From Saccharicrinis sp963667815 (GTDB lineage Bacteria > Bacteroidota > Bacteroidia > Bacteroidales > Marinilabiliaceae), in assembly GCA_963667815.1 (NCBI GenBank), contig OY764021.1: DNA of 64,000 bases. One strand, written 5' to 3'. A program made the translations under genes and the position numbers. Of this stretch, positions 24,096 to 33,643 are shown piece after piece. The notes beneath the pieces are model-generated. The model saw only the letters and a list, made by a program, of their open reading frames with translations, had not been told where the DNA came from and ran no database searches. Numbering within the stretch: the first letter of the stretch is position 1; each line of letters starts with the position of its first letter.

Positions 24096-25901
24096 ATGAA
24101 AGAAAATCTGATTTTCTCTTTCAATGCAGATAATTGTGTTGAGTGTCACAGGTGTATTTCAGTTTGTCCAGTCAAATTCTGTAATGATGCAAGTAATGAA
24201 TATGTAACTGTAAATCCGGATTTGTGCATAGGCTGTGGTAATTGTATTAAAGAGTGCATGCACGATGCAAGAGTTTATAGGGATGATTATGAGTTATTTA
24301 TTTCAGATGTTAAAGAGAGAAAACCGATAATAGCAATAGTAGCTCCAGCTATTGCGGCGAACTATCCGAATCAATATCTTCAGTTTAATGGATTTTTAAA
24401 AAGCTTGGGAGTTGAGGCTATTTTTGATGTGAGTTTTGGTGCAGAGTTAACAGCTAAGTCCTATATCCATCATATTAAAGACAATAAACCTAAGTGTGTT
24501 ATAGCTCAACCATGTCCTGTTATTGTGGATTATATTCAAATCTATCGTCCAGAGTTAATTCAATATCTCGCCCCAGCAGATAGTCCCATGTTGCATATCG
24601 CAAAAATGATTAAGAATCATTATCCTCAATATAGAAATCATAAGATTTTAGCTGTTTCTCCATGTTTGGCAAAGAAAAGAGAATTTGAGGAAACAGGAAT
24701 TGGTGATTATAATGTGACATTAGCATCGTTTGAGAATTATCTGACAAATAAGAAAATTGACCTGGATAAATATAAGAAACGTGATTATGATAATCCTCCT
24801 GCGGAAAGAGCTGTATCTTTTTCAACCCCTGGAGGACTATTGCAAACTGTTCAACGAGAGATTCCGGATATTGCATCAGTAACCCGAAAAATTGAAGGCT
24901 CTGAGGTTGTATATGAATATTTAGATAAATTAAATACGCAGATAGAGGCTGGAAGAGCACCTTTGTTAGTGGATTGCCTGAATTGTGAAAAAGGTTGTAA
25001 TGCTGGACCAGGTTCGAATAATCATGGAAAATCCCGGGATGAAATCGAGTATTATGTTTCTGAAAGAAATAGGGAAATGAAGTCACGATATTCTTCGCAA
25101 AAGAGATTTGGAAGAACCATTGGACACAAAAAACTGAAAAATAACATTGACAAATTCTGGAAAGAAGATCTATATAAAAGAGAGTATAAGGATTTATCTG
25201 GGTTAAACAATTTACAAATACCAAACGAAGAACAGTTTCAAGAATTGTACAGGTCAATGAGTAAGTTTAATGAAAAGGATCTTTATGATTGTTCATCTTG
25301 TGGTTACAATACTTGCGAACGTATGGCAATTGCAATTTTTAATGGGTTAAATAAACCGGATAGTTGTCATCATCATACCTTATATTTAATGAGGAATATG
25401 AAAAATAAAATTGTAAGTGCCATTGAAACCATTGAATCTCAAATAATATTATTGAATAATGTAATTAAGGATAATGCAAGAATGGTGAATGCTGTTAATT
25501 CAGATTTTGAAAAGATTACGCATACCATTGTGAATGATTTTAATCTGATAGAGGAGTTTACTAAAATTGTTGATACCATTAAGGCTGTTTCAAAGCAAAC
25601 TAATATTGTGGCTTTAAATGCAGCAGTGGAAGCTGCCAGGGTAGGGGAATATGGTAAGGGTTTTACTGTAGTTGCTGGTGCAGTAAGAAAACTGGCTGAA
25701 CATTCAGGGCAGGAAGCACTAAAGATCTTACCTCATTTAGAGGCTTTGCGAGTTTCCATTGATAATATTAACAGGGGTATGAATCATATTTCTAACGAAA
25801 TAGATAAGACAAATAGACTATCAAGTGAAGCTGCAGATGCTATTGAAAAGGTAACGCAGGCAACAACTCAACTAAGTAAAGACGCAAAGATTGAAATATA
25901 G
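24096..25901 (+). CDS. [FeFe]-hydrogenase-like sensor fused to chemotaxis signalling domain
   Basis: 601 residues, no membrane helix. In order: two [4Fe-4S] motifs (Cys14/17/20/24 and 44/47/50/54); an [FeFe]-hydrogenase large-subunit domain; a further four-Cys Fe-S motif (399, 402, 407, 424); a methyl-accepting chemotaxis-type hairpin with its tip in 'NIVALNAAVEAARVGEYGKG' near residues 510-540. The H-cluster loops are present but altered: 'QPCPVIVDYI' keeps one Cys (140) and has Pro where the proton-transfer Cys sits in catalytic enzymes; 'SPCLAKKREFE' (Cys190); 'CEKGCNAGPG' (Cys297 and 301). This fits a sensory, not bulk-catalytic, hydrogenase reporting H2 or redox state to a cytoplasmic partner. 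No CheA, kinase or hyd maturase is in the window. Confidence 0.85.
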   Translation: MKENLIFSFNADNCVECHRCISVCPVKFCNDASNEYVTVNPDLCIGCGNCIKECMHDARVYRDDYELFISDVKERKPIIAIVAPAIAANYPNQYLQFNGFLKSLGVEAIFDVSFGAELTAKSYIHHIKDNKPKCVIAQPCPVIVDYIQIYRPELIQYLAPADSPMLHIAKMIKNHYPQYRNHKILAVSPCLAKKREFEETGIGDYNVTLASFENYLTNKKIDLDKYKKRDYDNPPAERAVSFSTPGGLLQTVQREIPDIASVTRKIEGSEVVYEYLDKLNTQIEAGRAPLLVDCLNCEKGCNAGPGSNNHGKSRDEIEYYVSERNREMKSRYSSQKRFGRTIGHKKLKNNIDKFWKEDLYKREYKDLSGLNNLQIPNEEQFQELYRSMSKFNEKDLYDCSSCGYNTCERMAIAIFNGLNKPDSCHHHTLYLMRNMKNKIVSAIETIESQIILLNNVIKDNARMVNAVNSDFEKITHTIVNDFNLIEEFTKIVDTIKAVSKQTNIVALNAAVEAARVGEYGKGFTVVAGAVRKLAEHSGQEALKILPHLEALRVSIDNINRGMNHISNEIDKTNRLSSEAADAIEKVTQATTQLSKDAKIEI

Positions 25902-25914
25902 AAATTTAGGTGAT

Positions 25915-25949
25915 GCCCTTCATAGTTGTTATTATGAAGGGCTTTTTTT
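25915..25949 (+). terminator. intrinsic terminator after hydrogenase-like sensor
   Basis: Perfect 10-bp stem GCCCTTCATA (25915-25924) with TATGAAGGGC (25933-25942), loop of 8, then seven T. Confidence 0.92.
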
Positions 25950-25950
25950 A

Positions 25951-28386
25951 CTAAAATCTGGTGATTAGCTTTAGGTTCAATCGTCTTGAAGTAAGGTAAT
26001 TTGGGACTGCGTATTGGGTGTTATTTACATCAGTTACCCAAAAATAGGATATGGTATTATCAATATCAAATAGGTTAAAGACTTCTAATCCTATCCAGAT
26101 ATTTTTAAAAGTTCCTGACCTTTTATCCGGATGTAACTGCGATCCGGTGATTTCTTTCGAAAATCCAATGTCAACTCTTCTGTATGCAGGCATTCTGTTT
26201 GTGGCTTTATATCTTTCAGAGTTTGGCGGTCCAAATGGTAATCCACTTCCATAAATTAAATTAAGATTCACTTTAAATGATGGATTGTTTCTTAAGTAAT
26301 CCTGAAACATTAAACTAAAATTAAATCTTTGGTCTGATGGGCGAGGGATATAACCCGGGTAAATAGTTTGTCCTGTATTGTTAGTATAAGAGTCTCCTTT
26401 AATATCTTCTTCAGTTTGCATAATAGAGAGACTGGCCCATGACTCAATACCTTTTACAAACTCCCCGTTAACTTTCATATCTAATCCCGCAGCATAACCT
26501 TCAGCATTGTTTCTTGCTGAATATCTTATTCTTACATTGTCAATTTGATATGGATTCAGATGCTTCATCTTTTTGTAATAGAGTTCGGTGGAGAATTTAA
26601 AAGGACGTTCCCATGCGTTAAAATAGTAATCAAAACCAGTAACAATGTGGATGGATTGCTGAGCTTTTATGTTAGTGTTTATACCTTCTCCCTGCGATCG
26701 GTATTCTTTATAAAACGGACTTTGATAATAAATTCCGGAGGCAAATTTAAAGCTAAAATCATGCTCCCATTCAGGAGTGTATAGCAGACTCATTCTGGGG
26801 CTCAGTAAAAACTCATCATTAAAGTCCCAATAATTGGCTCTGACTCCAATGGCCAAATCTAAAGAACCTTTGCTTAATTCAAAGTTTCTATTTTCCTGAA
26901 TAAAACCTGTAATTCTGTTTGATTCAATTTTATTTTCGTCGTTATAAGCATATGAAAGGGTTAATGCGTCATCGTTTAGCGGAATGTTGTAATCAGCAGA
27001 ATCTCTTAATTCCCATTCGTTAATGATATCAGAGAACCTTTCAAATTGATATTTAGCCTCCCATTCAATGTTGTTGGCTCCTATACGGTGCGTTCCTCTA
27101 AAAGCAATGTTTGTAATAGCCCCAAATAAATAGTTGCGGGCATGCTCAAGGTAACTGCCTACACCAATATCTTCAGCTTCGTTATAAACGATTTCTCCAT
27201 TCTCATTGGTTTCACCCAAATCCTGAAGCCAGTATTGTCCTAAAATATCGAAAGTCTCATCTTCAGAAGTTCTGTAACCTGAGGCTACTATTTTATAATT
27301 GTTATTGTTATTTGGAGAAAAATCCAGAGAAACAGCTCCAAATCCGGTCATAAATAAATCTTCTTCCTGACCTTCAAAGTAAATTTTAAGTTTTTTAACC
27401 TCACTAATGGTTCCAAATGTAGTTTCTCTGTCAATTGGTTCAAAATTATAACTGTTTCTCGAAATGTTACCTAAAAAACCTAATCTCCATTTTTCATTGA
27501 TGCGATAAGTTAAATAGGTTTGAATGTCTAAGAAATTAGGTTGATAATCACCCGAAACATCCATAGAACCGACCAGGTATTTATTGGTTTTGTATCTTAC
27601 ACCTGTAATATGAGTAAACTTACCATTTTTATTTGTTCCTTCTAAGTGAGCATTAGCTCCTAAAAGACTTCCTGAAGCACTACCAGCAAATTCAGTAGGA
27701 CGTTTATATTTAATATCTAAAACAGAAGACATCTTATCTCCGTATCTGGCATCAAATCCTCCTGCTGAAAAACGAATATCTGAAACTAATTCAGGATTTA
27801 CAAAGCTAAGACCTTCTTGTTGTCCTGCTCGCACTAAAAAAGGACGATAGACTTCTATATCGTTTACATAAACCAGGTTTTCATCGAAATTACCTCCTCT
27901 AACCCTGTATTGAGAACTTAGTTCGTTATTTGACGTAACTCCCATTTGGGTTTTAACCAATGCTTCAATACTTCCTCCTGTTGCATCAGGAAGTTTGGCT
28001 GCTATTTTAGAATCAATTGCCGTAAAGTTTTGGTTGGTTCTTTCTTTGGCTTTAACATTAACCTCTTCAATGGTTTCTTGTTTTTCTGTTAAAACAATCT
28101 GCAGGTTTTTAGTATTCTCCAAATTATTTAATACAACTTCTTTAATGTTATAGCCAATGCTGCTGAATATTAATGTGATTGGAGGAGTTTGGTGTACAGA
28201 AATGGAAAAGTGTCCATTTGCATCAGTCACGGTTCCGCCAGGCAATCCTTTAATTGAAACATTAACCAATTCAAGTTTTTTTTGCTCAGATGTAAAAACA
28301 GTACCTTTAATCTCGGTGTTATTTTGTCCGAAAAGAGAAGTAGAAAAAAGTACTACTGCAAATAAAATATAGAGGTGTTTATGCAT
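25951..28386 (-). CDS. TonB-dependent receptor with carboxypeptidase-regulatory-like domain
   Basis: 811 residues with a signal peptide. Residues about 25-110 form the CarboxypepD_reg-like domain ('IKGTVFTSEQKKLELVNVSIKG'). The plug follows ('DATGGSIEALVKTQMGV', 'YRVRGGNFDENLVYVNDIEVYRP'), then the outer-membrane barrel ending 'LTSRRLNLKLITRF', with the aromatic C-terminus needed for barrel assembly. It takes up a ligand across the outer membrane using TonB energy. No SusD-like lipoprotein lies beside it, so the ligand may be a metal chelate or peptide, not a glycan; this is inference. It appears to be monocistronic. Confidence 0.92.
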   Translation of the reverse strand: MHKHLYILFAVVLFSTSLFGQNNTEIKGTVFTSEQKKLELVNVSIKGLPGGTVTDANGHFSISVHQTPPITLIFSSIGYNIKEVVLNNLENTKNLQIVLTEKQETIEEVNVKAKERTNQNFTAIDSKIAAKLPDATGGSIEALVKTQMGVTSNNELSSQYRVRGGNFDENLVYVNDIEVYRPFLVRAGQQEGLSFVNPELVSDIRFSAGGFDARYGDKMSSVLDIKYKRPTEFAGSASGSLLGANAHLEGTNKNGKFTHITGVRYKTNKYLVGSMDVSGDYQPNFLDIQTYLTYRINEKWRLGFLGNISRNSYNFEPIDRETTFGTISEVKKLKIYFEGQEEDLFMTGFGAVSLDFSPNNNNNYKIVASGYRTSEDETFDILGQYWLQDLGETNENGEIVYNEAEDIGVGSYLEHARNYLFGAITNIAFRGTHRIGANNIEWEAKYQFERFSDIINEWELRDSADYNIPLNDDALTLSYAYNDENKIESNRITGFIQENRNFELSKGSLDLAIGVRANYWDFNDEFLLSPRMSLLYTPEWEHDFSFKFASGIYYQSPFYKEYRSQGEGINTNIKAQQSIHIVTGFDYYFNAWERPFKFSTELYYKKMKHLNPYQIDNVRIRYSARNNAEGYAAGLDMKVNGEFVKGIESWASLSIMQTEEDIKGDSYTNNTGQTIYPGYIPRPSDQRFNFSLMFQDYLRNNPSFKVNLNLIYGSGLPFGPPNSERYKATNRMPAYRRVDIGFSKEITGSQLHPDKRSGTFKNIWIGLEVFNLFDIDNTISYFWVTDVNNTQYAVPNYLTSRRLNLKLITRF

Positions 28387-28642
28387 TTAATTCAATGTAT
28401 TATAGGCTAACAAAAGTAACGAACCCTTTGGATTAATGAAAACCAATTGTGGATTCATTAAAAAAACGATAGTTTTATGTTTTTATTACGAGTATAAAGG
28501 TTATTCATAATTTGGATTGAATAGTATTTAAGCTGATTTATTAAAAAGGTTTAGTGAGAATAAGAGTCTGGATGTATTACTGTAAGTTAGTCTTTTGTCT
28601 TTATGCTTATGTATTAAACATATGTTTTAATAATAGTTGAAT

Positions 28643-29599
28643 ATGAAGAAAATACTTGTTATGCATAAAATTCCAACATGTGGATTTGATGAGTTGGAAG
28701 CTGATTTTGAAGTAATTTTTCCAATGGGAGATAAGTTTACTGAAGAAGAGTTGGAGAAACATATTGCAGATACTTATGCTATTGTATCAATTTTCGGACA
28801 TAAGTTAACGCAACAGATTATTGAAAAGGCAGTAAACCTTAAATTGATAGCAAATTTTGGAGTGGGGTACGATAACATTGATATTCCATATGTTACCTCA
28901 AAAGGAATAGTAGTTACCAATACTCCCGATCCGGTTACAGAGCCAACTGCAGAATTAGCCATGGGGTTGATGGTGGCATTGAGCAGAAAGATTGGTTATT
29001 TAAATAATCAGCTCCGTAAGCCAGAGGGAGTTGTAACCGGAGTAATGAAAAATTTAAGTACTACACTGACAGGAAAAACATTGGGTATTATTGGTATGGG
29101 CGCCATTGGTCAAGCCCTTGCGCGAAGAGCTAAAGCCTTTGGAATGCACATTATCTATTATAATCGTAAAAGACTTTCCCCTCAAATTGAAGCAGACTAT
29201 CAGGCGGATAGGTACGAGCTTTCAGAATTATTAAAGAAGGCTGATGTGGTTTCGTTAAATTGTCCGTTAACACCTGAAACACATCATTTAATTGGTGAAA
29301 ACGAATTTAAGTTGATGAAGGATTCTGCGTATATTATCAATACTGCACGAGGCCCGGTTATCAATGAAAAGGAATTAATTAAAGCACTTGGAGATAAACA
29401 AATAGCAGGTGCGGGATTAGATGTTTATGAAAATGAGCCTCATATCCCCAATCAACTACTGGCAATGGATCATGTGGTTTTAACTCCCCATACAGGAACA
29501 GCAACTCTTGAAACCAGAGAAGAAATGAGTAGGCTTGTTAGCGAAATTATTCGTAACTTTTTTAATGGAACTTTAAATAACTATATTGTGAATGGATAG
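28643..29599 (+). CDS. D-2-hydroxyacid dehydrogenase
   Basis: 318 residues from ATG 28643 (TTG 28637 two codons earlier is less likely). It belongs to the D-isomer-specific 2-hydroxyacid dehydrogenase family: nucleotide-binding 'GIIGMGAIGQALA', catalytic Arg in 'NTARGPVINE', Glu in 'LDVYENEPH', and His in 'LTPHTGTAT'. It interconverts a 2-keto acid and a D-2-hydroxy acid with NAD(P)H, perhaps glyoxylate/hydroxypyruvate or a branched substrate; the sequence does not decide. An ArsC-like gene follows after about 100 bases on the same strand. Confidence 0.9.
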   Translation: MKKILVMHKIPTCGFDELEADFEVIFPMGDKFTEEELEKHIADTYAIVSIFGHKLTQQIIEKAVNLKLIANFGVGYDNIDIPYVTSKGIVVTNTPDPVTEPTAELAMGLMVALSRKIGYLNNQLRKPEGVVTGVMKNLSTTLTGKTLGIIGMGAIGQALARRAKAFGMHIIYYNRKRLSPQIEADYQADRYELSELLKKADVVSLNCPLTPETHHLIGENEFKLMKDSAYIINTARGPVINEKELIKALGDKQIAGAGLDVYENEPHIPNQLLAMDHVVLTPHTGTATLETREEMSRLVSEIIRNFFNGTLNNYIVNG

Positions 29600-29695
29600 T
29601 TAGGAAGTTGGTTATTAATTGCGAATTGTTGAAAGAAGTGAAACGCTTTAATATTACCTAGTTTTGTAATACTAAAGAATGAAAAATATATACCA

Positions 29696-30121
29696 ATGAA
29701 GAAAATACTTGTTTTTAGTAATAAAAATTCTGCACGCTCTCAAATGCTACAGGGGTGGTTATCTTATTATTTAAAAGATAAAGCTGTGGTGGAAAGTGCC
29801 GGTAAGCATATTGAACCCATTCATATATTAGCACAAAAGGCTATGATGGAATCCGTAATTGATATTAATAAATATAAATCGAAGAATATATCAGAGTTTA
29901 AAAACGATATTTTTGACTATATGATTATTGTGGATCATACTCAGGTAGATGATATTGTTTTGGCTCATGAACCAGGAGAGATAATTGTACATCCATTTGA
30001 CAACCCTGGCTTAGCCGAGGGAACTGATATGGATAAGTTAAAAGCATACAGGGAAATTTGCAATGAAATAGAAGATTACGCCATGGAATTTGCAATGAAG
30101 TATTTTAATTTACTTCAATAG
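29696..30121 (+). CDS. ArsC/LMW-phosphatase-like protein lacking the catalytic Cys
   Basis: 141 residues. It has the fold and landmarks of thioredoxin-type arsenate reductase and low-molecular-weight phosphatases: an N-terminal strand 'KKILVFSNKNSARSQM' at the P-loop, 'VESAGKHIEP', and 'HPFDNPGLAEG' at the acid loop. In active members the P-loop is Cys-x5-Arg; here it is Ser8-x5-Arg14 (codon AGT). The resolving cysteines of arsenate reductases are absent too; the only Cys is near the C-terminus. So it is probably not an arsenate reductase or phosphatase, and may bind phosphate or a phosphoprotein. It is otherwise intact. A sequencing error of one base (TGT to AGT) is the main alternative. Confidence 0.85.
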   Translation: MKKILVFSNKNSARSQMLQGWLSYYLKDKAVVESAGKHIEPIHILAQKAMMESVIDINKYKSKNISEFKNDIFDYMIIVDHTQVDDIVLAHEPGEIIVHPFDNPGLAEGTDMDKLKAYREICNEIEDYAMEFAMKYFNLLQ

Positions 30122-30187
30122 TGTTGATTTGTGGCTATTTTTCTATTTTAGTCTTTAGTTAAAAAAAATATAATAGATATTGATAGA

Positions 30188-30595
30188 ATGGTTGAGCAGA
30201 AGATTATTCGTTTACCAGAATTTAGAAGAGGATTTCATTTAATTACCAATGTGATAGAGTCGCATCTTGATTTGCCGGACAAAGGATTGCTTAATTTGTT
30301 TGTGCAGCATACTTCAGCCGGATTAACCATTAATGAAAATGCCGATCCTTCGGTGCGACATGATTTTGAAACAATTTTAAATAAGATAGTGCCTGAGGGT
30401 TGTGAGGAATATACACATACCTTGGAAGGTTGTGATGATATGCCAGCTCATGTTAAGTCAAGTTTAATGAGTCCTTCCATTACAATTCCAATTACAAATG
30501 GCAGATTAAATATGGGTACCTGGCAAGGTATTTATTTTTGTGAGTTCCGTAATTTTGGAGGACATCGCAATATTGTAGCAACTATTTATTCATGA
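30188..30595 (+). CDS. YjbQ/UPF0047 family protein
   Basis: 135 residues. The family signature 'QHTSAGLTINENADPSVRHDFE' region and the closing 'GTWQGIYFCEFRNFGGHR' are clear. Members have been described with weak secondary thiamine-phosphate synthase activity, but the real role is unsettled. It is cytoplasmic. The stop codon lies in the loop of a hairpin at 30579-30609, shared with the convergent histidine kinase. Confidence 0.92.
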   Translation: MVEQKIIRLPEFRRGFHLITNVIESHLDLPDKGLLNLFVQHTSAGLTINENADPSVRHDFETILNKIVPEGCEEYTHTLEGCDDMPAHVKSSLMSPSITIPITNGRLNMGTWQGIYFCEFRNFGGHRNIVATIYS

Positions 30596-30609
30596 TTGAT
30601 AAATAGTTG
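30579..30609. terminator. hairpin across the yjbQ stop codon
   Basis: CAACTATTTAT (30579-30589) pairs with ATAAATAGTTG (30599-30609). On the plus strand a T-rich run follows further on. It lies between convergent genes; termination is plausible but the stem is AT-rich. Confidence 0.4.
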
Positions 30610-30627
30610 TTGCGATAAGTTGTTTAA

Positions 30628-32571
30628 CTATCTTTTTTTTGAATTTAAGTTCTGATAAATTGGAATACTAAAATAAAAACGACTTCCCTTATTTATTTTT
30701 GAGTCCAATTGTATTGAACCTCCCAGAATTTCTACAAACTCTTTAACAATAGATAATCCTAGCCCAATACCTCCTTTTGTTGAATCTTCAAAGTCAATCT
30801 GATGAAACCTTTCAAATATCTTCATCTGATCCCTTTCGGAGATTCCAATACCACTATCTTCAACAAAAAAATCTATATGCTCATTCCTCTTAGAGTATCC
30901 GAAATGAACATAGCCTTGTTCGGTATATTTTAATGCATTTTTAATTAGGTTGTAAAAAATTTGTTCGAGTTTACTCTTGTCTGTAAGAAAAGTAGAAATT
31001 TTAGGATCTTGTTTTAACTCCAGTATTAAATTTTTATCATGTGCCTCTTTTTCAAAAAATAAAAACATCTCTTTAAAAAAGTCTGTTAGTTTTATTTCGG
31101 AGTAATGTAGTTCTATTGTACCTGATTCTATTCTTGATATGTTAACCAAATCATCAATTAAGCGAACCATTCTTTGACTGCTGTTGTCTATTAAATCCAG
31201 ATATAATTTGTGCTCTTCATTCTCTAAATCTCCTTCCTGAAGTATTGTAGTAAAACCAACAATCCCATTCATAGGAGTTCTTATTTCATGACTCAGGTTT
31301 GCTAAAAATGCAGTTTTTAATTTATTGCTTTCTTCAGCTTTTATTTTTGATATTTTAAGTTGTTCGTTTGTCCTTAAAAGTTTATTTCTAATCTTTCTAA
31401 GCTTTTTGTTTTTGCGTGTTATTTGCAACTCAACTTTCTTGCTTTTTCGATATAGATAGCTCAAAGCCAATACCACAAATAATAAGGATACAATAATAAT
31501 TACAATTGTTATAGCCAGTTTTTTATTGGCCTTCCAAAATGATGTAGGTTTGTTTATAATCACACTGTTATCAGGAAGTTTTGCTAATGGAATATTAAAT
31601 GCCTGTAGTATGTTGTAGTCAAATTTATATAAAATAGGACTTCCTGAAACTTTAATACTGTCAGCAGGTTCTCCGTTTAATATTCTTTTGGCAATTTTGG
31701 CAGCTTCAGCCCCTTGATAAAAAGGAGTGGTAATTCTTCCGCCAACAACGCCTTGTCCTACCACGTCCCAAATGCAATAAAGTGGACGAGATGTGTTAGA
31801 CGAAATAAAATCGATACTTTCTTCACTTGAAATAAACTGTCCGTTAGGCAGACGCATATATATTGCCCAAATTATAGCGGAATTATCTTTAAGTTGATGT
31901 AAATAGCTTTTGATTTGTTCTGGTTTCTCACTGATGAGGTAGTCAATATTTAAATTATTATTAAGTTTTGCTTCAGCTCTTTTCATTCTGGCTGTTAAAG
32001 CTTTACCTGATTCTGTTACATCAGAAATAAAAGCAATATGATTAACTTCAGGATGAAGCCTTTGTATTAATTTCAGATTTGCAGGGATATCAAAAGATTC
32101 AAATACTCCACTGTATAATTTATGATTAGCTGTTCTGCTGGATTGATAATCGACCACGCCACAAAATGAAACAGGTACATTAGGAAATATTTGATTGCGA
32201 TATAAAAGCATAAAATTTAACGCATTATCATCGCAGGCAAGTATTACATCAATATCAACATTTTTGTATTTATGTAGATAAACGTCTCTAAGTTGAGTGT
32301 AATACAATGAATCTGAGCACCGTTTAGTATCCATGTATTCTACATATAATTCATATGCATGTTTATCTTTCAGTTCAGAAAATACTCCCGACATAATATC
32401 ATCGGCCCAATGGTAGTTTTGATGATAGGAGTTTAAAATAAGTATGTTTTTTTTAGTTTGGTGATAAGAAAAATCGGAATAATGAACTTGTTGTGGATTG
32501 GTCTGGGCATAACAATGATTCGCTGAGATTCCTGAGAGAACAAAAAATAATATTGTAAAATATATTTTCAA
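30628..32571 (-). CDS. histidine kinase with ABC-type binding-protein sensor domain
   Basis: 647 residues. A signal peptide is followed by a periplasmic domain (about 40-340) resembling the ABC substrate-binding family PF04392 ('NILILNSYHQNYHWADDI', 'DVILACDDNAL', 'YSGVFESFDIPANLKLIQRLHP'). One transmembrane helix lies near 350-372, then a basic coiled coil. The HisKA box 'ANLSHEIRTPMNG' holds the phospho-acceptor His, and the ATPase domain shows 'NLIKNALKYT', 'DSGIGIS' and 'GGIGLGLSIVK'. There is no receiver domain and no response regulator next to it, so the partner is elsewhere. The sensor probably binds a small ligand, unknown. Confidence 0.92.
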   Translation of the reverse strand: MKIYFTILFFVLSGISANHCYAQTNPQQVHYSDFSYHQTKKNILILNSYHQNYHWADDIMSGVFSELKDKHAYELYVEYMDTKRCSDSLYYTQLRDVYLHKYKNVDIDVILACDDNALNFMLLYRNQIFPNVPVSFCGVVDYQSSRTANHKLYSGVFESFDIPANLKLIQRLHPEVNHIAFISDVTESGKALTARMKRAEAKLNNNLNIDYLISEKPEQIKSYLHQLKDNSAIIWAIYMRLPNGQFISSEESIDFISSNTSRPLYCIWDVVGQGVVGGRITTPFYQGAEAAKIAKRILNGEPADSIKVSGSPILYKFDYNILQAFNIPLAKLPDNSVIINKPTSFWKANKKLAITIVIIIVSLLFVVLALSYLYRKSKKVELQITRKNKKLRKIRNKLLRTNEQLKISKIKAEESNKLKTAFLANLSHEIRTPMNGIVGFTTILQEGDLENEEHKLYLDLIDNSSQRMVRLIDDLVNISRIESGTIELHYSEIKLTDFFKEMFLFFEKEAHDKNLILELKQDPKISTFLTDKSKLEQIFYNLIKNALKYTEQGYVHFGYSKRNEHIDFFVEDSGIGISERDQMKIFERFHQIDFEDSTKGGIGLGLSIVKEFVEILGGSIQLDSKINKGSRFYFSIPIYQNLNSKKR

Positions 32572-32682
32572 GTTGTTATACCTTTTAAAAGAATTTCAAA
32601 ATCAACTAGCTAATTAGGAACTGCATCATTATTTAAAGATAACTACCTACAGCCTAATTATATTCTAAGGTAAAAATACTAT

Positions 32683-33363
32683 TTACAATTTGTTAGTAAT
32701 ATATGAATATAATTCTGTGGTATTTGGTAATATAATATCAGCGCCTTCGTTAGCTAGAATTTCATCTTTTAATACTCCTGTATTTACAGCTATTGTGATA
32801 ATGCCAGCTGCTTTTGCCGATCGTACACCTAATGGAGCATTTTCTACAACCATACATTCTTTGGCAGTAAAACCGGAACCCGCAACAGCTTTTAAATAAG
32901 GCTCAGGGTGTGGCTTTCCGTTTGTAACATTTTTAGCACTAATAATTTGGTTGGGATTTATACCAAAATCGTTATTTAGTTTATCCAATAATGTGGGTTG
33001 TTTTGAACCTGTAACAACCCAAATTTCAAGTCCCTTCTCTTTTAAAAATTGAATGAGGTCAAGCATCATTGGCATCATAGGCGCTTTGGGAGCCAGTCCC
33101 ATTAACCGTACTTTTTCATTGTAAACACGTTCTTTATCCTCCTGCGTTGCTTCTTTTTTTAAGTACTCTTTAAAAGCGTAACCAATGGTATCATGTCCGG
33201 TTCTTCCTTCGTGCATATATGCCTCATAGGCTGGGAAATCAATGCCTTCAGGTTTAAAACAACCTTGCCATGTCGACTCATGATTCTTCATCGAATCATA
33301 TAATACGCCATCCATATCAAAAATTACACACTTTAAATTACTTGGAATAATAGAACTACTCAT
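32683..33363 (-). CDS. HAD hydrolase, beta-phosphoglucomutase/phosphatase type
   Basis: 226 residues. HAD motif I 'FDMDGVLYDS' gives the nucleophile and acid Asp; motif II 'VVTGSKQ'; motif III Lys in 'NGKPHPEPY'; motif IV 'MVVENAPLGV' has Glu-Asn in place of the more usual Glu-Asp. An alpha-helical cap lies at about residues 25 to 95. Proteins of this type remove phosphate from sugar phosphates or isomerise them; the substrate is not readable. It starts far enough from the histidine kinase (111 bases) that cotranscription is possible but not certain. Confidence 0.9.
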   Translation of the reverse strand: MSSSIIPSNLKCVIFDMDGVLYDSMKNHESTWQGCFKPEGIDFPAYEAYMHEGRTGHDTIGYAFKEYLKKEATQEDKERVYNEKVRLMGLAPKAPMMPMMLDLIQFLKEKGLEIWVVTGSKQPTLLDKLNNDFGINPNQIISAKNVTNGKPHPEPYLKAVAGSGFTAKECMVVENAPLGVRSAKAAGIITIAVNTGVLKDEILANEGADIILPNTTELYSYITNKL

Positions 33364-33572
33364 CTTGTTTGAGAATTTTTACGAAAACAAAACAGGGGTG
33401 GAACTGCTTTTAGATTAATAAACAGGGACAAAGGAAATGAAAAATCAATAAGAAATCTAATTTTTAATGTTAGGTTTTCTTAAAAAAGAGCGATTTAAAT
33501 GGCAGAAAACCAATTGGTATGTATAGTTTACTATTTCCAGATAAAGTGAAGTTCCTTCTGAATTATAGAATA

Positions 33573-33607
33573 TTGTACATATAATTAAATGGTATAGTTT
33601 ATATTTG
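33573..33607 (+). promoter_or_regulatory. likely promoter of the secreted hypothetical gene
   Basis: TTG (33573-33575) and TATATTTG (33600-33607) are separated by 24 bases; the start codon is 36 bases further. Confidence 0.4.
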
Positions 33608-33643
33608 TTTTCGCTCCTCGTTACTAATTAATAAATCCCACAA

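Noticed and set aside
24610..25257. 215-codon open frame on the minus strand inside the hydrogenase-like sensor gene
   Set aside because: No family resemblance, composition of a chance antisense frame, and the plus-strand gene has clear conserved motifs throughout.
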